Shown in pieces: positions 7,465-16,729 of a stretch of DNA of 44,649 nt. The stretch comes from Bacillus sp. ISL-18 (lineage in GTDB: Bacteria > Bacillota > Bacilli > Bacillales > Cytobacillaceae), in NCBI RefSeq assembly GCF_018613415.1, contig NZ_JAGGQG010000021.1, positions 1-44,649 on the forward strand, written 5' to 3'. The first letter of the stretch is position 1. Every line of letters begins with the position of its first letter. The position numbers and the translations under genes were made by a program. Under the pieces are notes generated by a model, which was not told the DNA's origin, made no database searches, and saw only the letters and a list, made by a program, of their open reading frames with translations.

Positions 7465-10371
7465 TTATTTTTTGCTATCTGTTTCAACCGAATTGAGGTA
7501 CTGTTTCAAATTTGTAAACTGGGTAGTATACGATTTTGCTGTGGAGCCATATAATTTTGCATACTGAGTTGTCTGCATTATAGTATGTAATACATTCATA
7601 GCAGATTTTTGAAGGTCACCCAAATACATTACTCCTAAAAAGTCGCCTTTGTACGTAACTGTTCTTGTTCCATCTGAATTGGTTACTACAGTCGCTATAC
7701 CAGCATTAACATAGTCTGTAACTCTGGCACCCAAAGTAACTCCCCTTGCAACTGTTGTAGACAATGTATGCTTTCCTTTTGCAGATGGGTTGAAATCCTT
7801 CCAATCATCGCCCCACATATATGTTCCTAACATACTTAATTGTATCATTCCTTGAATTGGATCTCCAGTCGTAGTAAAAGTAGGGAGTGTAGGAATTCCA
7901 TTTATTGCATTTATAAGTTGATTCTGTCTGCTCCCTGGCATAATAATATCATTTCCACCATGCATTTCGCTGGCAGGACTTGCATTATTCACCCAGTCTG
8001 ACATGATTAGACCTTTAAATCCCCACTCTGAGCGGACAATATTTTCTAACAGATCCCAGTCTGAAGCTGCGTATTCACTATTGATTTTGTTATAAGATGT
8101 CATGATTGCCATAGGCTGCGCACTCTTAACTGCAATTTCAAATCCTTTTAGATAAATCTCTCTAAGTGCTCTTTCGGAAATTGAATTATTCTCTACTTTT
8201 CTATTATTTTCCTGATTATTCGCTGAAAGGTGCTTAACTGTTACACCGATACCTGGATGTTCCTGAACACCTAAAGTTTGTCCTGAAGCAATAATGCCTG
8301 TTAAGAATGGATCTTCTGAAAAATATTCAAAATTACGTCCGCATAATGGATTTCTATGAATATTCATTCCTGGTGCCAACCAAAGAGTTACACCATATTC
8401 AGTCATTTCTTCTCCAACCGCATTTCCAACTTTTTTATTAAGATCGGTATTCCATGTCTGGGCAAGAGATGTTCCGATTGGCCATGCTGTAGCGTACTGA
8501 TAATATGTCTGTCCATCTACAGTGTACGACTTAGTAAGTCGAAGACCGGCAGGTCCATCTGCTAATACGATATTGGGAATTCCATAATCAGCATATTCAT
8601 CACTATTTGGAGTTTTACTATAATACAGTTGGGTTGTTTCTCCAGCTCCGCCCCTTACACTATTTGCCGAAGCTCCAGTATCACTAGTTGGAGTTACCCC
8701 CATAATTCCATTTGTTATATTTACCAATTCTGTTGGTGTCATTCCCGCAACAAATTGTTCCATTGAGATAGTACCATTTGCTACATCCTGTAAAGTTGCT
8801 CCAGATCTTGTTGTTACTCTTTTTAGCTCTTCATTATAATCAAGATATTTACTGCTTGCATTCTGTTCATAAGGGGTTGCAGCTGTATCACTTAAAAATG
8901 TAGTAACCGTTTCAGCGTCGTTTTTTGTCGCATTATTTACTGTTTTAAAATCTGTTTGTTTTAATGTCAGTTTTAATGCACTCTTTATTTCTGCATCTGT
9001 ATCAGTATGAAATGGTGTCTTACCCTTAGAAGAAATTGTAGACAAACTTTTATCTGCAGTACTTTGATTGCTTAATTTTTCGGTAATCACATCTTTATCC
9101 AGAGTAATAACTGCTCCAATTGTTGTATTTCTTGAAGAATCACCAACACGGATGATATATTTTCCTGCTTCCATGACATACGCAGCTTTTTCTTCATAAT
9201 AGGAAGACATTTCTGTTGTGTCAAAGGTAATCTCAAGCGTCTGACTAGCCCCCGGTGGCAGGGACTTTGTTTTAGCAAATGCCGCCAGCTCCTGATATGG
9301 TTTTTCTATATTTCCACTCGGTGCTGAGAAATAGATTTCAACTATTTCTTTCCCGGAATAGGTTTTACCAATATTGGTAACTTTAGCTTTTACCCTGGTT
9401 GTATCTTTGTTACTTTCTACAGATTCCACTTTAATTTTGAAGTTTGTATAAGATAATCCATAACCAAATTCATAAGCTGGCGTCACACCAAATGAGTCAA
9501 AATAGCGATATCCTACATAGATATCATCCGTATAATTTTCTTGTAAACTATTATTATCATTGGTACTAAACGTTTGTGAAGAAGGATAATCCGCATATGC
9601 TGCTGCCCATGTATCACTTAATTTACCCGATGGTGTGACTGTTCCATTTAACAGTTTAACAAGTGCATTTCCCCCTTCCATACCACCTTGAGACATAAGG
9701 AACAAGGAATCAATTCCATTTGGAATTTCCTTATTAACAGTCTTGAAGAAGCTTGTATCTACTGTTCCACCAACATTTAAAACTACTATCACTTTTTCGA
9801 AATTAGCGGCGACTGCTTTGATATTGGCAAGTTCTATATCAGTCAGGTAATAATCGCCCTTAGTAGCAGTTCGATCTGCACCCTCACCTGAATTTCTAGA
9901 TACTACATAAACAGCTGTATTTGCTGATTTCGCTGCTGTTAATACATTTGATGGAATTGCTGCCTCTTTTGTACTCGCGGTTGTATTTGCTAATAATCCA
10001 TCTAAGTAGTCTTTGGTTGTAATATCATAACCTGCCGCTTTAAATCCATCAAAAATGGTTACAACCTCTCTTTGGTTAACATCACCTGAGCCAGTGCCTC
10101 CCTTTACTGTATATACAGAACCAGGTCCGCCAAATAAAGCGATTTCACCATTTTTGGGGATAGGTAATGCTTTGTTATTATTTTCTAATAATACCATTCC
10201 TTCAGTTGCCGCTTCATACGCTAGCTGCCGATGTGCTGTTTCTGATGGTGTAACATCATTCGAAGTTCTTGCTGCAAATGCAGTTGAAAAACTTCCTGCT
10301 ACCAAGGATGCTGAAAACACTATTGATAGCAATCCTTTCGCTACTCTTTTCAAGTTGTTGCCCTTCTCCAT
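7465..10371 (-). CDS. Exported GH3 beta-glucosidase-like enzyme with reversed domain order
   Basis: This 968-residue protein starts with a signal peptide (KRVAKGLLSIVFSASLVAG, cleavage after AFA near residue 33), so it should act outside the cell on beta-linked glucosides. Domain order is unusual. The GH3 C-terminal domain comes first (about 50-270, with GTGSGDVNQREVVTIFDGF and ending near GYGLSYTNF at about 303). A fibronectin III-like domain follows (about 320-420), then a linker. The (beta/alpha)8 catalytic domain is last (about 590-860): ADGPAGLR, the VKHLSANNQE motif near 713, and the nucleophile Asp in GLIMSDWV near 790. This permuted order is known from some Ruminococcus-type beta-glucosidases. 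A cre box and a response regulator lie upstream. The exact substrate is not readable. Confidence 0.9.
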   Translation of the reverse strand: MEKGNNLKRVAKGLLSIVFSASLVAGSFSTAFAARTSNDVTPSETAHRQLAYEAATEGMVLLENNNKALPIPKNGEIALFGGPGSVYTVKGGTGSGDVNQREVVTIFDGFKAAGYDITTKDYLDGLLANTTASTKEAAIPSNVLTAAKSANTAVYVVSRNSGEGADRTATKGDYYLTDIELANIKAVAANFEKVIVVLNVGGTVDTSFFKTVNKEIPNGIDSLFLMSQGGMEGGNALVKLLNGTVTPSGKLSDTWAAAYADYPSSQTFSTNDNNSLQENYTDDIYVGYRYFDSFGVTPAYEFGYGLSYTNFKIKVESVESNKDTTRVKAKVTNIGKTYSGKEIVEIYFSAPSGNIEKPYQELAAFAKTKSLPPGASQTLEITFDTTEMSSYYEEKAAYVMEAGKYIIRVGDSSRNTTIGAVITLDKDVITEKLSNQSTADKSLSTISSKGKTPFHTDTDAEIKSALKLTLKQTDFKTVNNATKNDAETVTTFLSDTAATPYEQNASSKYLDYNEELKRVTTRSGATLQDVANGTISMEQFVAGMTPTELVNITNGIMGVTPTSDTGASANSVRGGAGETTQLYYSKTPNSDEYADYGIPNIVLADGPAGLRLTKSYTVDGQTYYQYATAWPIGTSLAQTWNTDLNKKVGNAVGEEMTEYGVTLWLAPGMNIHRNPLCGRNFEYFSEDPFLTGIIASGQTLGVQEHPGIGVTVKHLSANNQENNRKVENNSISERALREIYLKGFEIAVKSAQPMAIMTSYNKINSEYAASDWDLLENIVRSEWGFKGLIMSDWVNNASPASEMHGGNDIIMPGSRQNQLINAINGIPTLPTFTTTGDPIQGMIQLSMLGTYMWGDDWKDFNPSAKGKHTLSTTVARGVTLGARVTDYVNAGIATVVTNSDGTRTVTYKGDFLGVMYLGDLQKSAMNVLHTIMQTTQYAKLYGSTAKSYTTQFTNLKQYLNSVETDSKK

Positions 10372-10465
10372 TATTTCCCTTCCTCACCTTCATTATATTA
10401 ATCTAAATAACTTAAACTATATTCCACCCCTGTCTTTACAATTTTTTCATTGGATAGGCAAGTTG

Positions 10466-10479
10466 TTTAAGCGCTTACA
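10466..10479 (-). promoter_or_regulatory. cre box upstream of GH3 gene
   Basis: The minus strand reads TGTAAGCGCTTAAA, differing from the CcpA consensus TGWAANCGNTNWCA only at one base near the end. It lies about 100 bp before the GH3 start, after the response-regulator gene. It implies glucose repression through CcpA. Confidence 0.65.
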
Positions 10480-10559
10480 ACTAAACTATAACTTAAATAT
10501 TAATTTGAATGTAATGAATATTCTGGACTTTATTGCCAAAACTCTTCACTTTTTTGCTT

Positions 10560-12140
10560 TTAGTAATTATGAACTTGAGCTGTTTTTCGAAATTCTGTTG
10601 GCGATTTACCTGTAACCTTCTTGAAAACCCTACTAAAGTAATTGGGATCTTTGTAACCGATAGAAAAACAGATTTCTTTTAAGCTTTTTTGTGTGTCGTT
10701 CATTTCTTCTTTGGCTTTTGTAATTCTTATTCCGGTCAAATAATCGATAAAAGTCATTCCAAACCGATCTCTAAATAATTTACTAAAATAGAACGGACTA
10801 ATTCCTACATATTCTGAAACTTGCTCCAATGAAAGTTGGTCAGAATAGTGGAGTTCTATAAATTCTTTTGCATTATGAAGTATCCCGCTCGCATGAATAT
10901 TTCGCCAAACTTGTACATTCTGAACTACTTCCAATAAATACGTTTTTCCCTTTTCTACCAGCTCAATTAACTCTTCAGTTTCTGTAAATAAAGGTACTTG
11001 TTGATAATTAATCCCTAAATCATGAAGCATGCGTAAAATAAGAATAAATATCTCGTCTAATAGCCTTTTAAGTACTGAGGTCTTTTCATTAAACTTACTT
11101 ATAAAAGAATCATAAATATATAGGACATTATTCACATCTCCCTGCCGAATCGCATCTAGAAGTTCTTTTTCAAATTCAAAAATCGCTGATTGGGACGGTA
11201 GTTCTTTTAGTTCTTGTTTTTCTAAAAAGAAATACCGCTTATTTTGGTTAGATAGTTGCTTTAAGGCCGCAACCGCTTCATGATAAGATTTATTTAAATC
11301 TTTTTCATCACTATACAGGCGTCCAATTCCAATTTTTAGATGTCCTTTAAAAGATTCTTTTTTAAAAAAAGTAAAAATGCGTTCAATATTACTCTGCATA
11401 CTTATTTTTATTTGACTTTTTTCTGTTCCTTTTCTGCAAAGGACTAAGACTGGAATTTGGTTGGTATTTAATGGACCAATCATAATCTCTTGCTTTTTAA
11501 CTACAATTTTTAAAGTCTCACTCAGCCATAAATGCCAGGATTGTAATTCATCTGTTGTTAGTTCGGTTCCTTCATGAGCTTCAAGAGAAAAAAGTGCGAT
11601 AAATCCGCTTGTAATTTCAACACTAAATAATTGGCCCCACTCATCAAACGTGATATCCTTGACTTGGTTTAATAATAAGGAAGAAACCCATTCCTTTTGT
11701 GCTATGGAAAATGCAAGATTAAGGTTTTCCTTTAAATGTTGATGCTCTTCAATCCGCTTTCTTTCTTCTAGAATTTCTTTTGAGACACGGTTTAAGCTTT
11801 CGAGGATATCTTTTTTACTGCTAGGCTTTAGTATGTATTCTTTTACTCCCTGCTGCATGACTTCCTTTGCATATTCGAATGTGTTAAAGGCTGAGACCAT
11901 TATAAACCTAATCTCAGGGTTAAACTTTCTAATTTCTTTCACAGCTTGTACACCATCAATACCGGGCATTTTTATATCCATAAACATAATATCGGGCCGA
12001 AGCTCTATAGCCATTTCAATGGCCGTTCTCCCATTAGGAGCCTCTCCTATGACCTTAACAAGATCAGAAGAGCTACCTATGATTCTCGATAATACCTTTC
12101 GTTCTAGTACCTCATCATCAACTATAAGGATTTTCAACAC
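10560..12140 (-). CDS. YesN-like response regulator with AraC-type DNA-binding domain
   Basis: The GTG at 12140 is preferred because GGGGGA lies 7 bases before it; an ATG 15 bases further upstream lacks such a site. The product of 526 residues has a receiver domain (LKILIVDDE; phosphorylated Asp in MFMDIKMPG near residue 55; KPSS with the conserved Lys). A long middle region follows, then two C-terminal AraC helix-turn-helix motifs (LSLEQVSEYVGISPFYFSKL and EICFSIGYKDPNYFSRVFKK). Such regulators normally pair with a YesM-type histidine kinase and control sugar uptake or glycosidase genes. No kinase gene is in this window. The GH3 gene directly downstream on the same strand is the obvious target. 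Confidence 0.9.
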   Translation of the reverse strand: MLKILIVDDEVLERKVLSRIIGSSSDLVKVIGEAPNGRTAIEMAIELRPDIMFMDIKMPGIDGVQAVKEIRKFNPEIRFIMVSAFNTFEYAKEVMQQGVKEYILKPSSKKDILESLNRVSKEILEERKRIEEHQHLKENLNLAFSIAQKEWVSSLLLNQVKDITFDEWGQLFSVEITSGFIALFSLEAHEGTELTTDELQSWHLWLSETLKIVVKKQEIMIGPLNTNQIPVLVLCRKGTEKSQIKISMQSNIERIFTFFKKESFKGHLKIGIGRLYSDEKDLNKSYHEAVAALKQLSNQNKRYFFLEKQELKELPSQSAIFEFEKELLDAIRQGDVNNVLYIYDSFISKFNEKTSVLKRLLDEIFILILRMLHDLGINYQQVPLFTETEELIELVEKGKTYLLEVVQNVQVWRNIHASGILHNAKEFIELHYSDQLSLEQVSEYVGISPFYFSKLFRDRFGMTFIDYLTGIRITKAKEEMNDTQKSLKEICFSIGYKDPNYFSRVFKKVTGKSPTEFRKTAQVHNY

Positions 12141-12239
12141 GGTATATTCCCCCATTAAAAATATAAAGAATCATAATCTATGATTAGTTCTTTTTTGTAA
12201 ATGGATTCAATCTTTAAATAAAAAGGATGTTCTTCTCTC

Positions 12240-12349
12240 CCTTGTTGTGTTTTCGTTCCTACGGCATCTTTTTACTCACTGAACGGCGAGATGTGCAGGT
12301 CATCGGACTTAGCAATCTTGAGTAATTCGTCTTTCAACCATGTGGTCAT
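12240..12349 (-). pseudogene. DUF2255-like gene remnant
   Basis: AAAGGAGG precedes an ATG at 12349. The open frame gives only MTTWLKDELLKIAKSDDLHI followed by SPFSE and a stop at 12272. This is the characteristic start of DUF2255 proteins. In place of the expected TYGTPTWIW-type continuation, the text after the stop reads KDAVGTKTQQG and homology fades. It keeps a good ribosome site, so a 25-residue peptide could still be made. Confidence 0.55.
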
Positions 12350-12374
12350 TGTGAATCCTCCTTTAACATATTTG

Positions 12375-12804
12375 TTGATAATTTTAAACGGAACTGGAAA
12401 GCTTGCAATGGTTAGATAACAATTATTTGTTGATTATTAAACAGATGAATTAAAATTGTTTATTATCTTGTCACGCCACCATCCCCATTCTTTAACTCTT
12501 GTTTCCAGTAGTTTAACTACAACTCTTCATAAACCCATCAATACTTGAAAAAAGGAAAGTGCCTTTTTGGTCTGCTCCTTATAAACTCACCTATTTCCAA
12601 AAATGATTATCTAGTCCTTAAGCCAAAAAATTTCACCTTAAAAAGGAGAGTTTCTCCTAAGTCGTTCTCTTTTGAAGTACTCGCACAAGAAGAAGCATAT
12701 ATAAGTTTAAAAGCAGTAGATTTCACAATTGAAATCACACTGCTTTTAGCATCTTTTCGGGTAGTTTTCTTTAAATGTTTAAATAATGAAAATTGCAAAG
12801 GCTA
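12375..12804. other. Gene-free stretch with one hairpin
   Basis: No reading frame here looks convincing; both strands have short open frames with poor composition. A nested hairpin at 12709-12747 (AAAAGCAGT ... ACTGCTTTT, with inner GATTTCA-CAAT-TGAAATC) resembles a terminator for either strand. Confidence 0.4.
12709..12747. terminator. Nested terminator-like hairpin
   Basis: Outer arms AAAAGCAGT and ACTGCTTTT and inner arms GATTTCA and TGAAATC pair perfectly. T-runs are present in both directions. It lies downstream of the sugar dehydrogenase remnant. Confidence 0.5.
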
Positions 12805-13163
12805 TTAAATTTTGCCACTTAGTGAACCCAAATCTTGAACTTCATCCAGATTGTATGCGTCTCCTACTGTTGCATATAATTTATTATCAGGACCAATCTC
12901 TAATCTACCACCATCATGATAAGAACCTCCAGGAAGCTCATCTAATAAAACTTCTATTTCTTCCCATCCATTCCCATTTAGACGTATCTTTTCAATTTTG
13001 TTAAATGTACTTCTTCTTTTTCATAGGTATAAAATGCAAAAGCTTCATTAGTTTGTTCAAAGTCTAAGTCCAAGATAAATCCAAGAAGCCCTGCTTCTGA
13101 TCCAGCAGATAAATCTTCACTTAAATCTACAGACTGCCGATGTACTCCCTCTGCATATTTTTA
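12805..13163 (-). pseudogene. PQQ-type glucose/sorbosone dehydrogenase remnant
   Basis: The upstream part reads EGVHRQSVDLSEDLS, then EAGLLGFILDLDF and NEAFAFYTYEKEEV. After one frameshift near 13010 it continues as LNGNGWEEIEVLLDELPGGS, YHDGGRLEIGPDNKLYATVG and LGSLSGKI. These are hallmark stretches of soluble aldose sugar dehydrogenases (GSDH, six-bladed propeller). Both the N-terminal third and everything after SGKI are absent, so only about 120 of some 350 residues remain. The gene lies between the response regulator and the beta-glucoside operon and shows that this sugar locus once held more enzymes. Confidence 0.72.
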
Positions 13164-13219
13164 TTACTAAATATAAGGTAAATCAATTAATAGATCTTAA
13201 TCTAACATCAAATCACATT

Positions 13220-14671
13220 TTATTTAGCTGTTAAATTTACACCGTTTGATTCAATTACTTGTTTATACCAATAAAATGATTTTTTCTTCAATCGATCGAA
13301 TGTTCCATTTCCTTCATCATCTAAATCGACATAAATAAACCCGTAACGTTTGCTCATTTCTCCCGTAGAAGCAGCAACCAAATCAATACAGCCCCAAGGA
13401 GTATATCCCATCAGTTCAACGCCATCTTCAATCGCTTCCGCCATTTGTTCGATATGGATGCGAAGGTACTCAATTCGATAATCATCGTGAATTGAGCCAT
13501 CTTCCTCTACTTTGTCCTTGGCTCCTAAACCGTTCTCAACAATAAAAAGTGGTTTACGGTATCGGTCATATAATTCGTTCAAGGCAACTCTTAATCCGAT
13601 AGGGTCTATTTCCCATCCCCACTCACTCGCTTTTAGGAATGGATTTTTCATTCCTCCTAAAATATTACCTTCTCCAATGTCAGTAGCTTCCTTTTCTTTC
13701 CTTTCGGTAAGTGACATATAATAACTAAAGCTAATAAAATCAACTGGATAAGTTTTCAGAAGCTCTAAATCACCGGGTTGCATTTCAAGATTAATGTTAT
13801 GTTCTTTAAAGTAACGCTTTATGAAAGCAGGGTATTCTCCTCTTACCTGAACATCACCACAGAAATTATTAAGGAAGCGCGATTTTTGTAGAGCATACAT
13901 TACATTTTCAGGGTTACTATCATAAGAATATATAGGTGCATATATAATCATACACCCTATTTTTGCATCAGGAATGATTTCATGGCAAGCCTTTACCGCT
14001 AAACTGCTTGCAACGAATTGATGATGGTAAGCTTGGAATGTTTGCTGATATTTATCTTCTTCCTTTTGAATCGCAAAACCAAGACCCAGAATCGGTAATT
14101 CAAGACCCGAATTGATTTCGTTGAATGTCAGCCAATACTTTACTTTGTTTTTGTAACGGTTCAAAATTACTTTTGCATATCTTTCAAAGAACTTAACAAC
14201 TTCTCGACTTCTCCAGCCGCCGTATTCTTTCACAAGATTTACCGGCATTTCATAGTGAGACATCGTGACAACCGGTTCAATACCATACTTATGCAATTCA
14301 TCAAACACACGGTCATAAAAAGCTAAGCCCTCCTCATTTGGTTCCAGCTCATCTCCATTAGGAAAAATCCTTGTCCAAGCGATGGACATACGGTATACTT
14401 TGAATCCCATTTCTGCAAATAACGCGATATCTTCTTTGTAGCGATGATAGAAGTCGATCGCCTCATGATTCGGATAACTATATTTTTCTGTATCAATTTC
14501 AAAATCGAAGCCTGGTGACCGTAATAACTTGAGTCGTTCTTTTCCACCTGGTAGAACATCTGCAATATTTAATCCTTTATTCCCTTCATGAAAACCGCCT
14601 TCTAATTGATTTGCTGCGGTAGCTCCACCCCATAAGAAGCCTTCTGGAAATTTCTTGTCTTCATAATTCAT
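13220..14671 (-). CDS. bglA: 6-phospho-beta-glucosidase, GH1
   Basis: This cytosolic enzyme of 483 residues hydrolyses the 6-phospho-beta-glucosides delivered by the PTS. It begins FPEGFLWGGATAANQLEGGF, the usual GH1 start. The acid/base Glu is in TFNEIN near residue 184 and the nucleophile Glu in FIVENGLG near 377. YRMSIAWTRIFPNG and a C-terminal MGYTPWGCIDLVAAST complete the family pattern. The start is supported by AGGAGG upstream. It is the last gene of the licT-bglP-bglA operon, 101 bp after bglP with no terminator between. Symbol assignment among bglA/bglH/ascB-type paralogues is by function only. Confidence 0.92.
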   Translation of the reverse strand: MNYEDKKFPEGFLWGGATAANQLEGGFHEGNKGLNIADVLPGGKERLKLLRSPGFDFEIDTEKYSYPNHEAIDFYHRYKEDIALFAEMGFKVYRMSIAWTRIFPNGDELEPNEEGLAFYDRVFDELHKYGIEPVVTMSHYEMPVNLVKEYGGWRSREVVKFFERYAKVILNRYKNKVKYWLTFNEINSGLELPILGLGFAIQKEEDKYQQTFQAYHHQFVASSLAVKACHEIIPDAKIGCMIIYAPIYSYDSNPENVMYALQKSRFLNNFCGDVQVRGEYPAFIKRYFKEHNINLEMQPGDLELLKTYPVDFISFSYYMSLTERKEKEATDIGEGNILGGMKNPFLKASEWGWEIDPIGLRVALNELYDRYRKPLFIVENGLGAKDKVEEDGSIHDDYRIEYLRIHIEQMAEAIEDGVELMGYTPWGCIDLVAASTGEMSKRYGFIYVDLDDEGNGTFDRLKKKSFYWYKQVIESNGVNLTAK

Positions 14672-14772
14672 AATGTAAATCCTCCTAGATTATTATCTAT
14701 TTACAATAGTTAAAGCAATTTATATGGAGAAGAGTAATCAAGTCTCTCCCCCGTATCTCTAAAAGAAGACGA

Positions 14773-16596
14773 TTAAATGACTACTGTCAGTAAACCTTCT
14801 TTTGCCTGAATGGTTTCTTTATTGGTTTCAATAACATCTACATAATGATCTGTATTTGTAATAATAACTGGAGTAGTAACCGGATACCCAGCTTCTTTAA
14901 TTTTATCAATATCAAAATTAACTAATAAATCACCTTGGCTTACCCGATCTCCTTGTTTAACAACTGGTGCGAAATATTTACCTTCTAGTTGAACAGTATT
15001 GATTCCGATATGAATTAATACTTCTGCTCCTTCGTCTGACGTAATTCCAATTGCATGTCCTGTCGGGAAAACAATTGTGACAATACCGTTCACAGGCGAT
15101 ACTGCTTTTCCAACAGTTGGTTCAATGGCAATCCCTTTTCCCATAGCTGCTGATGAAAACACTGGATCATCCACATCAGTTAACGGTTTAATTACCCCAG
15201 TTAATGGGCTGACAATCTCTTCTTTTTTTATAATTGTCTCTCCTGCTTTTACCTTTTTATCTTCAACTTCCTTTTTATTTTCAAATCCAAAAATTATTGT
15301 AAACAGTAGTGCTAATATCATTGAAATAACTATAGCAATTATATAAGGTACCTTTTGTGAAATTACAGGAATAGCAAACAATGAAGGCAATACTAATGCT
15401 GATTGTTTTAAACCAAAGAATCCAATAATCGCTCCTCCAATTGCTCCACTAATAATCAAATATGGTATAGTACGTTTATAACGGACTATAAATCCGTAAA
15501 TAATCGGCTCTGTTACTCCACCTACTATTGCTGGAAATACTGTAGATCCTGCAACTGTCTTAACCTTTGCATCTTTTGATCTTATCATGATACCAATTGC
15601 AATACCTATTTCGGCAAAAATAGCTGATGCAACCATAGCTAAGAGTGGATCTCCACCGTTCGTAATGTTGGCTACAACAATAGGTGTTAACCCATTATGG
15701 ATACCAAGCATAACTATGAAAGCCCAAGCACCTCCCATTACAGCTCCAGTTAGCATACCACTTTTTCCACTTAAGAAACTAATAAGTCCAGCTATTCCAT
15801 TACCAACATAAACTCCAAATGGACCAAATGCCATTATTGTTAAAGGTACCATAATCATTAGTGATAACATTGGAACTAAAAACATTTGTATATCTTTGTG
15901 CACAATTTTTTTTAAAAATTTCTCAAGAATCGAATATATAATTATAGCTATAAAAATCGGAAAAACAGTAGATGAATAATTCATTGGGATTACTGGTATG
16001 CCTAAAAATGTTACAGACTTTGCCGTCATTAACCCTGTAAAATTGGGCTCTAATAACGATCCTCCAATTACAGCTCCTACATATGGATTAGCACCCAATT
16101 TGATTGAAAGGGTAACAGCAAGTAAAATTGGCAAAAAGTAAAATAATGCATTTCCTGCTGCAGATAATATATGATAAGTTCCACTATCTGCTGATAAAAT
16201 ATGATATGTCGTGAGAATTGCCAATAATCCTTTAAGCATACCTGATCCTGCCATTGCACCTAATAATGGAGTAAAACTTCCTGAAATAATATCAAATATT
16301 TTTGAAGTAATTGATATTTTTTCATCATTTGCCGAATTAGTATCTACCGAAAATTTACCTATTTGATTTATTTCCTTAAAAACATAAGGAACTTCATTTC
16401 CAATAACAACTTGAAGTTGTCCTCCACTCTCAACCACAGTTAATACACCGTCAAGTTTTTGAATTTCAGCTTTATTTGCATTTTTGCGGTTTTTTAAACT
16501 GAATCTTAATCTAGTAGCACAATGAGTAAGACCTACTACATTTTGTTCCCCTCCAACTAGCTCAAGAATTTCTTTTGCTAAGTTTTTGTGGCTCAT
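14773..16596 (-). CDS. bglP: Beta-glucoside PTS enzyme II (EIIBCA)
   Basis: The 607-residue membrane permease imports and phosphorylates beta-glucosides such as salicin or arbutin. Domains run B-C-A. EIIB has the phosphorylated Cys in GLTHCATRLRF (about residue 26). EIIC spans about residues 105-450 with some ten hydrophobic segments and the GGVTEPIIYG motif. EIIA (about 480-600) has the active His in EVLIHIGINTVQLEG near 529. The length matches BglP/BglF exactly. AGGAG precedes the ATG. Transcription depends on antitermination at the RAT just upstream. BglP also normally controls LicT by phosphorylation when no substrate is present. Confidence 0.95.
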   Translation of the reverse strand: MSHKNLAKEILELVGGEQNVVGLTHCATRLRFSLKNRKNANKAEIQKLDGVLTVVESGGQLQVVIGNEVPYVFKEINQIGKFSVDTNSANDEKISITSKIFDIISGSFTPLLGAMAGSGMLKGLLAILTTYHILSADSGTYHILSAAGNALFYFLPILLAVTLSIKLGANPYVGAVIGGSLLEPNFTGLMTAKSVTFLGIPVIPMNYSSTVFPIFIAIIIYSILEKFLKKIVHKDIQMFLVPMLSLMIMVPLTIMAFGPFGVYVGNGIAGLISFLSGKSGMLTGAVMGGAWAFIVMLGIHNGLTPIVVANITNGGDPLLAMVASAIFAEIGIAIGIMIRSKDAKVKTVAGSTVFPAIVGGVTEPIIYGFIVRYKRTIPYLIISGAIGGAIIGFFGLKQSALVLPSLFAIPVISQKVPYIIAIVISMILALLFTIIFGFENKKEVEDKKVKAGETIIKKEEIVSPLTGVIKPLTDVDDPVFSSAAMGKGIAIEPTVGKAVSPVNGIVTIVFPTGHAIGITSDEGAEVLIHIGINTVQLEGKYFAPVVKQGDRVSQGDLLVNFDIDKIKEAGYPVTTPVIITNTDHYVDVIETNKETIQAKEGLLTVVI

Positions 16597-16665
16597 TTTC
16601 TACACTCCTTTAATATAAAATCATTTGTAATATTGAAGTTGATTAACCGCACAAGGTAATAAAAA

Positions 16666-16729
16666 AAACCTAAACCAAACAATCAATTTTGACTGTTTGA
16701 TTTAGGTTTTGCCCATCAGGTTACAACCC
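16666..16729 (-). promoter_or_regulatory. RAT antiterminator and terminator before bglP
   Basis: On the minus strand the RAT element (GGGTTGTAACCTG ... GGCAAAACC) lies at 16705-16729, and its 5' end includes the stop codon of licT. It overlaps a terminator with stem 16666-16681/16694-16709, one mismatch, followed by eight T. Only one of the two can fold at a time. LicT bound to the RAT would let polymerase continue into bglP. Confidence 0.88.

Noticed and set aside
12545..12808. Plus-strand frame of 87 codons
   Set aside because: It reads through a terminator-like hairpin, has no ribosome site of its own and no family pattern.
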